Below, piece by piece: positions 24,005-35,469 of a stretch of 64,000 bases of DNA. Within the stretch, counting starts at the first letter, position 1, and every line of letters starts with the position of its first letter. The position numbers were made by a program, and so were the translations under genes. The stretch lies in contig JAQISU010000003.1 in NCBI GenBank assembly GCA_029339505.1, positions 16,209,001 to 16,273,000 of the forward strand, written 5' to 3'. The notes under the pieces were generated by a model, which ran no database searches, was not told the origin of the DNA, and worked only from the letters and a program-made list of their open reading frames with translations. The DNA is from Unio delphinus (lineage: Eukaryota > Mollusca > Bivalvia > Unionida > Unionidae).

Positions 24005-24255
24005 GGTTAAGGGCCTTTTCTGAGGACATGCCATGGCAGCCAACCCGTGCTGGTCTTTGCAATGGGAGTTAAAAGGCCTTTTCAGAGGACATCCCATAGC
24101 AGCTAATCTAGATGGTCTTAGCAATGGGAGTTAAGGGCCTTTCCAGAGGACATACCATGGCAACATACCAAGATTGGGCTTTGAACTGGAGTTAAGTGCC
24201 TTTCCCAAGGACATGATATGGCAGCTAAACCAGGCTGGTCTTAACAGGTACAAAA
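24005..24255. repeat. About 62-bp tandem array, four units
   Basis: Units share 'gagttaagggcctttcc', 'gaggacatgccatggcag' and 'gctggtctt'. A short 'aaaatcatggattaa' repeat follows to about 24310. Confidence 0.85.
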
Positions 24256-24544
24256 TCATGGATTAACAGGTAAAAAATCATGGATTAAAAGGTACAAAAT
24301 CATGGATTAAAACCTGCAACCCTTGGATTAAAACTTTCCAGTGAATCCAATGCTCTACCAACCAAGTAGTGCATCTGACTTTTGTGGTAGTATAAATGAT
24401 GTAAGCACCACAATTTCTTAAGAGGAACATTCAATATGGCAGCAAATAAAATTTGATTCATCAGGAAATAAAAAAAATTCAGAGAATGTGGGTGATTAAG
24501 CACGAATATATCACTTAATAATAATTAATGACTAAAGTTAAATA

Positions 24545-24546
<2 letters not shown>

Positions 24547-24575
<29 letters not shown>

Positions 24576-24741
24576 ATCTGGAATTTTAATGTAGCTTTAA
24601 TTAATTTTTTTTAGCCATATTGCTACAATGTTTGCAGTGGGTCAATTTATAGTTATGTCTAGCATTGGGGCAGTCACATTATCCTGACACCAGGCATACC
24701 AGTCTTAACACTAACTTTTTAATGCTGAGTGCCTAGTGAGG
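24547..24741 (-). mobile_element. SINE family 1, 5'-truncated copy with (CA)n tail
   Basis: Starts with a GT run (the minus-strand CA tail, 24547-24574), then 'gaattttaatgtagcttt' and 'cagtcacattatcctgacac'. The tRNA-like head is missing. Confidence 0.8.
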
Positions 24742-25185
24742 CAATATAATATACATGTATATGTAAAAAATATTTGGTCATGGAACTTAATCTATGAGGA
24801 AAGTCTTATGCAAAGTCCATCTCTTTGAGTCAACAGGCCAATACTTTGACCTTCTGGCCCCCAAATCAACTGGCCTCTTCCAGCCTTGCATACAAGCCCC
24901 CCACAAACTCTGGTAAAGGTACCAGTTCTTAAACCAAAAATGTACAAAACAATCTTTTTTCAGTCAACTTTTATGTATTTTGATACCAAATCAACTGGCT
25001 TATCTATAACCCATACTATAAGCCATCTACAAACTGAATGTTGTGTGCAGACAACATTTTTCAGCCAGTAGCCTTGACATGTGACCTTTTCCACCCACAA
25101 ATCGATAGTCTTCTTTTCTTCTTAAGTGCAGGCCCACCCATAAAAGTTTAGTTCCGTTGTATGTTATTGAAGTAAAGTTACTGTG

Positions 25186-26943
25186 CTGAAGATATATAAT
25201 ATGTCATTTCTAATAAAAAAAACTGAAGATATATAATATGTCATTTCTAATAAAAAAAACTGAAGATATATAATATGTCATTTCTAATAAAAAAACTGAA
25301 GATATATAATATGTCATTTCTAATAAAAAAAACTGAAGATATATAATATGTCATTTCTAATAAAAAAAACTGAAGATATATAATATGTCATTTCTAATAA
25401 AAACAACTGAAGATATATAATATGTATATAATATATATATATATAATATGTCATTTCTAATAAAAAAACTGAAGATATATAATATGTCATTTCTAATAAA
25501 AAAAACTGAAGATATATAATATGTCATTTCTAATAAAAACAACTGAAGATATATAATATGTCATTTCTAATAAAAAAACTGAAGATATATAATATGTCAT
25601 TTCTAATAAAAAAAACTGAAGATATATAATATGTCATTTCTAATAAAAAAAACTGAAGATATATAATATGTCATTTCTAATAAAAAAAACTGAAGATATA
25701 TAATATGTCATTTCTAATAAAAACAACTGAAGATATATAATATGTCATTTCTAATAAAAAAAACTGAAGATATATAATATGTCATTTCTAATAAAAAAAA
25801 CTGAAGATATATAATATGTCATTTCTAATAAAAAAACTGAAGATATATAATATGTCATTTCTAATAAAAAAACTGAAGATATATAATATGTCATTTCTAA
25901 TAAAAACAACTGAAGATATATAATATGTCATTTCTAATAAAAAAAACTGAAGATATATAATATGTCATTTCTAATAAAAAAACTGAAGATATATAATATG
26001 TCATTTCTAATAAAAAAAACTGAAGATATATAATATGTCATTTCTAATAAAAAAACTGAAGATATATAATATGTCATTTCTAATAAAAAAACTGAAGATA
26101 TATAATATGTCATTTCTAATAAAAACAACTGAAGATATATAATATGTCATTTCTAATAAAAAAAACTGAAGATATATAATATGTCATTTCTAATAAAAAA
26201 AACTGAAGATATATAATATGTCATTTCTAATAAAAAAACTGAAGATATATAATATGTCATTTCTAATAAAAAAACTGAAGATATATAATATGTCATTTCT
26301 AATAAAAAAACTGAAGATATATAATATGTCATTTCTAATAAAAAAAACTGAAGATATATAATATGTCATTTCTAATAAAAAAACTGAAGATATATAATAT
26401 GTCATTTCTAATAAAAAAACTGAAGATATATAATATGTCATTTCTAATAAAAAAAACTGAAGATATATAATATGTCATTTCTAATAAAAAAAACTGAAGA
26501 TATATAATATGTCATTTCTAATAAAAAAAACTGAAGATATATAATATGTATATAATATATATATATATAATATGTCATTTCTAATAAAAAAAACTGAAGA
26601 TATATAATATGTCATTTCTAATAAAAAAAACTGAAGATATATAATATGTCATTTCTAATAAAAAAAACTGAAGATATATAATATGTATATAATATATATA
26701 TATATAATATGTCATTTCTAATAAAAAAAACTGAAGATATATAATATGTCATTTCTAATAAAAAAAACTGAAGATATATAATATGTCATTTCTAATAAAA
26801 AAAACTGAAGATATATAATATGTATATAATATATATATATATAATATGTCATTTCTAATAAAAAAAACTGAAGATATATAATATGTCATTTCTAATAAAA
26901 AAAACTGAAGATATATAATATGTCATTTCTAATAAAAAAAACT
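25186..26943. repeat. 36-bp AT-rich satellite with higher-order structure, about 48 units
   Basis: The unit is 'ctgaagatatataatatgtc' plus 'atttctaataaaaaaa', 35-37 bp because the A run varies. Four units carry an extra 'tatataatatatatatatat' insertion, at about 25423, 26547, 26684 and 26821. The last three are 137 bp apart, so three ordinary units plus the insertion form a higher-order repeat. Some units carry 'aaaaacaactg' instead of the pure A run. Confidence 0.96.
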
Positions 26944-28743
26944 GGAGTCCAGACAGTGTCTGGTTTATTGAAGCTTTGCTTTATATACATGTTTTCAGTT
27001 ACACTTCCATCCTAATCGATGAAAGTACATGTTTGCATTGCTAAACACAAATATGTATTCATGGGTGTAAATATAAATGGGTGAAACAATACGATACAAT
27101 GTTTTCTGTGTTAAAAAAAACAACATCAAAGTAAACACGAATGTCTTTAGCACTCAGGTGGTTACCAATATTAGACTATCTCAGAAGTGCATACATTATA
27201 AATATCCGCGAGATATGTTTGCACTTCTGAACCTCCTGACAATCTGTGGGTGTAAACAGTCAAGAGGAAATATTGATATTAGATGTAACCATGTTTACCT
27301 GGACACGCCATTAAAATTTTATCTTACAATCTAAACGTTTTATTCTTTAAAATAAATATTAAAGCGTCTTCTAGTTACAATAAATAATCAATGTCACTAA
27401 AACATATGTATATAGAAATATTGGCAAATAGAGGAATATGCCGGTTGAAAATAAATGTATTGGAGCTGATATGTAATAAGTTCCATGGGAACAGTGAAAT
27501 TTGTTTTCTAAAATACACATTAGCAAGCAACCCAAGTGAGTCTGATATCACTCTGACTTACATAATTTAACAGCAGCACATCTCTTCAAGCAGGTAATGT
27601 AGCCAAGATAGAAACAGTGACAGCTCTAAGATTTTCACAGTGGGTGAATTCCATTCTGACTTTTTGGGAGGGGTGAGAAAATTTAAACTTTTAAGGAATA
27701 TGGGTGTGGTACAAATTTTTATGGACTTTATAGATCCTTTTCAAGAAATTTGCATAAGATAAATAACTTTTAATCAAAGGAAACATGCTTGCTTACTTTC
27801 ACTGTCAGCACAATGACCGTGTTTATGAGCTACATACAATTGCACTATATCATATGCATTAGAACAATTAAGAAACATCACCAATGAATACCGAGAATGA
27901 CTGCCAGACCTGCCATTGGTAACATGCTTTTGATAACTACCGGTAGATAACGAATAAAAGTTACAAGTCTCATTGCTCAATTTCAGAAAGTCTCTTAATA
28001 TGAACTTGATTATAGTAGTTGATCTAGAAGTCAAGTACCTGCATGTTCAGCTTGAGCTTCATCAGTTTTAATATTACAGACTTTGCTACACTCAGTGCAA
28101 ATCAGCTGTGTGCAATTTCCGAACACTCATATATAAGATTCATTAAATCTATGTAATAATATCAACCAAACTCTGTATCATCCCAATTTTACTTATTTTA
28201 CTAATGTCTAAACAATTCTATGCAAATATAACGGAATAAACTATAGCTTTATGTAATAATCAAATTCAACCAAGCTTTTGATTATAGAAATCTATCTACC
28301 AAGTTTTATCAAAGTGGAATGACAAATACAGTCTCAAAAAATTTAACGAACTCAGCCAATCAGATGCATGATCTCCACATTAATATATGAAGATCTCACT
28401 TGTTGTGGAACCTGTCTAAAAATATTTAATATATGCTTATTTACCAAGTTTGAACAAGATCCTATCTAAATGTGGTCTCCACAACAAATTCAGCCAATCA
28501 AATACAAGATTACCTTGTCTATTCAAATAGATCTTGCTTCTAAATCAAACTCATGCAACATCTTGATGATATAGGACTTTATAACAACTCGGATCAAAAT
28601 TGGATCATAAATAACCACCTTACTGTGAACAAGCCCAACCAATCATATACAAGATCATCTCATTAACATGTTGATCTTGATCATTATAATACTTGCTCAA
28701 GATCATGATGGAACAAGTCCAAATTGCAAGTCTGATAAAGACC
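26944..28743. other. Unique stretch with no recognised gene
   Basis: No firm feature. A phase-0-to-1 exon-like ORF at 28039-28105 (minus strand) was examined and not adopted. Confidence 0.6.
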
Positions 28744-29066
28744 GCTCTGGTGGCCTTGTGGTTAGAGCATCCACCTCAGAATCGTGAGATCGTGGGTTTG
28801 ATCAATCTTCGACAGTCATACCAACGACTTAAAAAAATGGTACTATCCGCTGCCTCGCTTGGTGCTCAGCATTAGGAGGTTAGTGTTAGGAGTGGTCGGC
28901 CTTGTGTCAGGATAATGTGACTGGGTGGGACATCATGCTACATGTCTGTGGCATGATGCCCCAGTGCTAGCCATTACTATAAACTGCCACACTGCAGACA
29001 TCGTAGTGATATGACAGAACTTTTTAAAAGCTACATTAAAATCCTAATCACACACACACACATACA
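28744..29066 (+). mobile_element. SINE family 1, full-length copy with (CA)n tail
   Basis: The head CTCTGGTGGCCTTGTGG holds an A box and 'gtgggtttgatcaatc' a decayed B box. The body contains 'gtgtcaggataatgtgactg' and 'catgatgccccagtgctag'. It ends 'gctacattaaaatcctaatc' followed by a CA run. About 320 bp, the best plus-oriented copy. Confidence 0.92.
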
Positions 29067-29959
29067 AAAATCTGATCCAAATTGGATGTGGTAACAGGGT
29101 CTGCCAATCATATACATTATCACCTCATTAATATGCATGAATCTCACTCATTATCAAACTCATCAGCAATCTTGATGTCATAAGCCTACATTCCAAGTTT
29201 TATTAAAATAGACAGAAAGATGGCTCACATATTCACAAACTCAGCCACGATGCAAGATCAGCTCAATAATATGTGCAGAATTCATTCATAATCAAATTCT
29301 TTGAGATCTTGAGATACATATAAGCCTATATGCCAAGTCTGATCAAAATGGGAGAAAAAATGTATAGTTCACGGTGGCAACATGCTCAGTCAATCATAGA
29401 CAAAATCACAGTATTTATATATATTGATCTTGCCCATTACTGAAGCTGTCCAAGATACTAATGATATCAGTATATATTCAAATCAGACCTGGTAATGCTC
29501 ATTCAATCATATCCAATGTTACTTTGTGTGGATTTCGCTTATAATCAAACCTGATTATATTTACGGCTTGATCCAAACTGTATCAAAAATATAGCCTCCA
29601 GAGTGTTAACAATTATTGATGAGCAAATGACATTAAAAAAACATGTATGAGGTCATACCATAAGCTCACTTGCAGGAAAATTAATTTCTTATAAATATTC
29701 ATACAGATCTGAAATAAGATAAAATAAAAACAAAAAATAGAAAGTAAATTTTCCCATCAGGAAAGCTTAACTAAAGGAGTGAAAGAGAGATAGATTTCTG
29801 CACACCTAAAATACTTGTCTGATGGACTTTTACAGGCGTCAATTGCTATATACCTTTCTGCATAAATTAGACAAAATGTGAAGGAAAATGAAACAAAACA
29901 TTTCTATACCTACATTACTTACACGAAGAACAAGTATTATGTAAGACCATGTGTCTCAC

Positions 29960-30019
29960 CTGCATCCATATGCTTGTCAGTATGATCCCTGTTATCTTTT
30001 ATAAATTTTCCCACAGACA
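29960..30019 (-). CDS. TRAK: Probable TRAK upstream exon (60 nt, phase 1-1)
   Basis: The minus strand has a good acceptor TTATTGTGTACAG and a near-consensus donor GCAG|GTGAGA enclosing exactly 60 nt. Read in the phase needed by the next exon it is open: two bases, 19 codons (SVGKFIKDNRDHTDKHMDA), one base G. That G joins TT of the 23739-23815 exon to give GTT (Val) before LCAERV. Phase 1 on both sides means it can be included or skipped without changing frame. An ATG inside (29969) could also serve as a short start. I do not recognise the peptide; support is splice-site quality, phase and position. Confidence 0.5.
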
Positions 30020-30424
30020 CTGTACACAATAATCCTTCAGTAAGTTCAACAGACAAGAGATGAACTCCTCACGTATTTGCCATGTAAATTTTAAGCCTGT
30101 GGTGATATCTTAAATTTTCAACTAAATACAGCAACTAATCTTGAATGTATGTAACTTTAATAATTATAATACATAACTTTAACTAATTTTTCTATATACA
30201 AAAATGAAAAGTTCTTCCTGCTGAAGCAAGTGATACAGGTAAGACACGACTCCCTACATATTAACATAAAACTGTGGACCTACTGTAAAATTAGTATAGC
30301 AAAGTTTCAGTTCAACGAAGCAACACATGTACAAGAAAGGTGACTTTCAAAACCTTGTTGATCAAACTTTAACAAGTAACTATGATGAAGCAAACTTTCC
30401 GCTTAAATTAGCAAGACAAACAAG

Positions 30425-33400
30425 ACAGAAACTCTAAGGACCTCAGTATGTAACCTTTATACCCACTGTAATGTACTAAAGGCATAAACTCTAAAGATAT
30501 CAGTATGTACCTTTATACCCACTGTAATGTACTAAAGGCATAAACTCTAAAGATATCAGTATGTACCTTTATATCTACTGTAATGTAATAAAGACAAACT
30601 CTAAAGATATCAGTATGTACCTTTATACCCACTGTAATGTACTAAAGGCAGAAACTCTAAGGATATCTGTATGTACCTTTATACCCACTGTAATAAATTA
30701 AATACTGAAACTATACCCACTGTAATGTACTAAAGACAAAAACTCTAAGGATATCAATATGTTACCTTTATACCTACTGTAATGTACTAAAGACAGAAAC
30801 TCTAAGGATATCAGTATGTACCTTTATACCCACTGTAATGTAATAAAGTCAGAAACTCTAAGGATATCAGTATGTACCTTTATACCTACTGTAATGTACT
30901 AAAGACAGAAACTCTAAGGATATCAATATGTTACCTTTATACCTACTGTAATGTACTAAAGACAGAAAGACAGAAACTCTAAGGATATCAGTATGTACCT
31001 TTATACCCACTGTAATGTAATAAAGTCAGAAACTCTAAGGATATCAGTATGTACCTTTATACCTACTGTAAAGTGCTAAAGACAGAAACTCTAAGGATAT
31101 CAGCATGTAACCTTTATATCTACTGTAATAAATTAAATACTGAAACTCTAAGGATATCAGTATGTACCTTTATACCTACTGTAATGTACTAAAGACAGAA
31201 ACTCTAAGGATATCAGTGTGTACCTTTATACCTACTGTAATGTACTAAAGACAGAAACTTAAAGGAACTCAGTATGTAACCTGTATACCTACTATAAAGT
31301 ACTAAAGACAGAAACTCTAAGGATATTAGTATGTACCTTTATAGACAGAAACTCTAAGGATATCAGTATGTACCTTTATACCTACTGTAAAGTGCTAAAG
31401 ACAGAAACTCTAAGGATATCAGTATGTACCTTTATACCTACTGTAAAGTACTAAAGACAGAAACTCTAAGGATATCAGTATGCAACCTTTATACCTACTG
31501 TAATAAATTAAATACTGAAACTCTAAGGATATCAGTATGTACCTTTATACCCACTGTAAAGTACTAAAGACAGAAACTCTAAGGATATCAGTATGTACCT
31601 TTATATCTACTGTAAAGTACTAAAGACAGAAACTCTAAGGACCTCAGTATGTACCTTTATAGACAGAAACTCTAAGGATATCAGTATGTACCTTTATACC
31701 TACTGTAAAGTACTAAAGACAAACTCTAAGGACCTCAGTATGTACCTTTATAGACAGAAACTCTAAGGATATAAGTATGTACCTTTATACCTACTGTAAA
31801 GTGCTAAAGACAGAAACTCTAAGGATATCAGTATGTACCTTTATACCTACTGTAAAGTGCTAAAAACAGAAACTCTAAGAATATCAGTATGTACCTTTAT
31901 ACCTACTGTAAAGTGCTAAAGACAGAAACTCTAAGGATATCAGTATGTACCTTTATACCTACTGTAAAGTGCTAAGACAGAAACTCTAAGGATATCAGTA
32001 TGTACCTTTATACCTACTGTAAAGTACTAAAGACAGAAACTCTAAGGATATCAGTATATAACCTTTATACCTACTGTAATAAATTAAATACTGAAACTCT
32101 AAGGATATCAGTATGTACCTTTATACCTACTGTAAAGTGCTAAAGACAGAAACTCTAAGGATATCAGTATGTACCTTTGTACCTACTGTAAAGGGCTAAA
32201 GACAGAAACTCTAAGGATATCAGTATGTACCTTTATACCTACTGTAAAGTGCTAAAGAAAAAAACTCTAAGGATATCAGTATGTACCTTATACCTACTGT
32301 AATGTACTAAAGACAGAAACTCTAAGGATATCAGTATGTACCTTTATACCTCCTGTAAAGTGCTAAAGACAGAAACTCTAAGGATATCAGTATGTAACCT
32401 TTATACCTACTGTAAAGTGCTAAAGACAGAAACTCTAAGGATATCAGTATGTACCTTTATACCTACTGTAAAGTGCTAAAGACAGAAACTTTAAGGATAT
32501 CAGTATGTACCTTTATACCTCCTGTAAAGTGCTAAAGACAGAAACTCTAAGGATATCAGTATGTAACCTTTATACCTACTGTAAAGTGCTAAAGACAGAA
32601 ACTCTAATGACCTCAGTATGTAACCTTTATACCTACTGTAATAAATTAAATACTGAAACTCTAAGGATATCAGTATGTAACCTTTATACCTACTGTAATA
32701 AATTAAATACTGAAACTCTAAGGATATCAGTATGTACCTTTATATCTACTGTAAAGTACTAAAGACTGAAACTCTAAGGATATCAGTATGTAACCTTTAT
32801 ACCTACTGTAATAAATTAAATACTGAAACTCTAAGGATATCAGTATGTAACCTTTATACCTACTGTAATAAATTAAATACTGAAACTCTAAGGATATCAG
32901 TATGTACCTTTATATCTACTGTAAAGTACTAAAGACAGAAACTCTAATGACCTCAGTATGTAACCTTTATACCTACTGTAATAAATTAAATACTGAAACT
33001 CTAAGGATATCAGTATGTAACCTTTATACCTACTGTAATAAATTAAATACTGAAACTCTAAGGATATCAGTATGTACCTTTATACCTACTGTAAAGTACT
33101 AAAGACTGAAACTCTAAGGATATCAGTATGTAACCTTTATACCTACTGTAATAAATTAAATACTGAAACTCTAAGGACCTCAGTATGTACCTTTATACCT
33201 ACTGTAAAGTACTAAAGACAGAAACTCTAAGGATATCAGTATGTACCTTTATACCTACTGTAAAGTACTAAAGACAGAAACTCTAAGGATATCAGTATGT
33301 AACCTTTATACCTACTGTAATGTACTAAAGACAGAAACTCTAAGGATATCAGTAAGTACCTTTATACCTACTGTAATAAATTAAATACTGAAACTCTAAG

Positions 33401-34085
33401 GATATCAGTATGTACCTTTATACCTACTGTAATGTACTAAAGACAGAAACTCTAAGGATATCAGTATATAACCTTTATACCTACTGTAATAAATTAAATA
33501 CTGAAACTCTAAGGATATCAGTATGTACCTTTATACCTACTGTAAAGAACTAAAGACAGAAACTCTAAGGACCTCAGTATGTACCTTTATAGACAGAAAC
33601 TCTAAGGATATCAGTATGTACCTTTATACCTACTGTAAAGTGCTAAAGACAGAAACTCTAAGGATATCAGTATGTACCTTTATATCTACTGTAAAGTGCT
33701 AAAGACAGAAACTCTAAGGATATCAGTATGTACCTTTATATCTACTGTAAAGTGCTAAAGACAGAAACTCTAATGATATCAGTATGTAACCTTTATACCT
33801 ACTGTAATAAATTAAATACTGAAACTCTAAGGATATCAGCATGTACCTTTATACCTACTGTAATGTACTAAAGACAGAAACTCTAAGGATATCAGTATCA
33901 ATTTATTAACTGTAATACATTAAATACTGAAACTCTAAGGACATCAGTTGATCAACTTTACATCCACTTTAATATACTAAATATGGAAACTCTAAGTATT
34001 AATTGTCTAACTGTAATATACCTAAGCCAGAATTCTAATGATATCAGTATATAAACTTGACACCACTGTAATATACTGAAGTTTC
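30425..34085. repeat. 56/57-bp satellite, about 60 units
   Basis: The unit contains 'aaactctaaggatatcagta' and 'tgtacctttatacctactgt'. Three junction types occur: 'aaagtgctaaagacag', 'aatgtactaaagacag' and 'aataaattaaatactg'. The types cluster: the first in the middle, the third mainly at 32.6-33.5 kb. Short units lacking the 'cctactgtaaag' segment recur. ORFs of 66-85 codons inside are artefacts of 57-bp units. Both ends show more diverged units. Confidence 0.96.
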
Positions 34086-34451
34086 AGCCGAATGAAGCCA
34101 CTGATATAAAAAAAATATTAATGTGATTTTAAAAGCTTTGATGCAAAATTTAAACACTGTGAAACTTAATGTTACAAGCTTTCTGCTTATGGAGAAGACA
34201 AATAAATGAGCTCACAGAATATCGTGGCATAAAAGACCTATGGTGATATTACCCCAAAGTTTCTCTAATCTCTTTGATCCAGCAAATGATGTGGAAAATA
34301 ATGCAACTTCCAAAAATTTGAGAACAGTAGTGATATAACCCCAAAGTTAATGCTGTCACTGATTAGTGCAATGTTTAAAAACATTAGTGCAAAGTTTTAA
34401 CATTGCTGACAACACCATGATTGCCCCTGCCCCACCCCCCACTTAAGCTGA

Positions 34452-34452
<1 letters not shown>

Positions 34453-34498
<46 letters not shown>
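34453..34498. repeat. (AC)n microsatellite
   Basis: About 45 bp of AC dinucleotides. Confidence 0.97.
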
Positions 34499-34502
<4 letters not shown>

Positions 34503-35409
34503 CACCCCATGCTTACACAGGATACAAAAAAACATTCACCCTCCCAGCTTATATAATGTACACAATAAACAACATCCAACCACCCAATGCTTATGATGCC
34601 CTAACCATTCATCTTACACATGCTTTAATGTACAGGTACTCTGTTACATGTGCCTGACAAAAGCATTAACACTTGCACTGCACACTTACATTGCAGTCAA
34701 CAAAATGCAGTTGCTGCTTCTTGAAAATATCTACAGCACAGCATGGTCCAACAGCTGTGACTAAAAACTCAATTACCAGCTGGTTATTGCAAGATCTGGA
34801 TTTTCCAGCAATTGGATCAGAGAAGCAAAGACAAGAAGACAAGAAAAAAGTGAGAAAGTCAAATAGATGGAAATTGATATATTTATGACAGACTGGGTAA
34901 CAACAACAATGTATTCGACAAATTATGACCATGCCATTAACAGCTACTTCAAATATGACTAATAGTGTGCTGTTTGCAATGTACTTGACCAATTTACAAT
35001 TCTGCATACATAAAATACAACCTATGCTCAAATGAAGCACAGCACATAATATGTAACATTTACATCAACCACCTGTCAAATGTGATACAGCCGATACTCT
35101 GAAAGAACAAATTGTATTTGGTATGTACCCCTGGTGTATATACATATATATAACTTGGATCCAAGAGCAAACCATGTAGACCCAGATCTGGTTACGGTAT
35201 GACATAATGTGTTTGCATACCTAAATCTTAAAGAATGTTTGGAGTAATCAACAGATTAAAGAACATGAGCATGATTTGCTGGTTAATTATGTAACATCAG
35301 TTCAGTGTCTATGCTGTTTGCAGTTAAACTAGAGTTTTAAGCATGTACATATTGTATCTCAATAATGCTGTAAAATGTTTTTTTTTTAAAGATGACCTTA
35401 ATCAAGTAC

Positions 35410-35467
35410 CTGCCAGATAAGATAGCTCTGGGTCATCTAATTTATCTCCAAATTCCTCTGTCTCCAT
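35410..35467 (-). CDS. TRAK: Candidate first coding exon of TRAK
   Basis: The minus strand has ATG at 35467 in a favourable context (A at -3, G at +4), then METEEFGDKLDDPELSYLA and a final G before the donor GTACTTG. The end is phase 1, as required by both the 29960-30019 and the 23739-23815 exons. An in-frame stop lies upstream with no earlier in-frame ATG. The acidic peptide is reminiscent of the DLPEVE region of vertebrate TRAK N-termini, but that is not strong. A T8 tract followed by GAG upstream might instead be a weak acceptor. The donor is not ideal, so this is only a candidate. Confidence 0.33.
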
Positions 35468-35469
35468 TC

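Larger units (their letters stand above)
1..30019 (-). other. TRAK: TRAK/Milton gene, partial (gene span in window)
   Basis: Nine firm exons and one probable exon of a trafficking kinesin-binding protein gene are read right to left. Splice phases of the nine firm introns and edges are consistent throughout (from 5' to 3': 1, 0, 0, 2, 0, 1, 0, 0, 2, 2), and the joined frame has no stop. TRAK proteins bind kinesin-1 and dynein-dynactin and are recruited to mitochondria by Miro; they act in the cytoplasm on the mitochondrial outer surface. The gene continues beyond position 1, because the last visible exon ends in a donor in mid-frame and the C-terminal Milton region is absent. Positions 1-1288 show no further exon I can support. 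The 5' end is unresolved. Confidence 0.93.

Noticed and set aside
25357..26441. Minus-strand ORFs with repeated MTYYISSVFLLE
   Set aside because: Produced by the 36-bp AT satellite.
28039..28105. Possible TRAK exon on the minus strand (LICTECSKVCNIKTDEAQAE)
   Set aside because: It ends in phase 1 before GTACTTG and faintly recalls the vertebrate TRAK1 N-terminus (LIRTNACDVCNSTD). However, the acceptor has almost no pyrimidine tract, its entry phase does not fit the exon at 29960-30019, and there is no in-frame ATG. Worth only a quick check against transcripts.
15060..29959. Two TRAK introns (15060-21203 and 23816-29959) with the same length, 6144 nt
   Set aside because: Contents are unrelated, so the equal length is a coincidence; the second also depends on an unproven exon.
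32505..33102. Plus-strand ORFs with repeated YTYCNKLNTETLRISVCN
   Set aside because: Produced by 57-bp units of the satellite.
30425..34085. CRISPR-like regular repeat
   Set aside because: Units are directly adjacent with no unique spacers, in a eukaryotic context.
34666..35040. 124-codon Cys-rich minus-strand ORF
   Set aside because: No recognisable domain and no splice or start support; probably chance.
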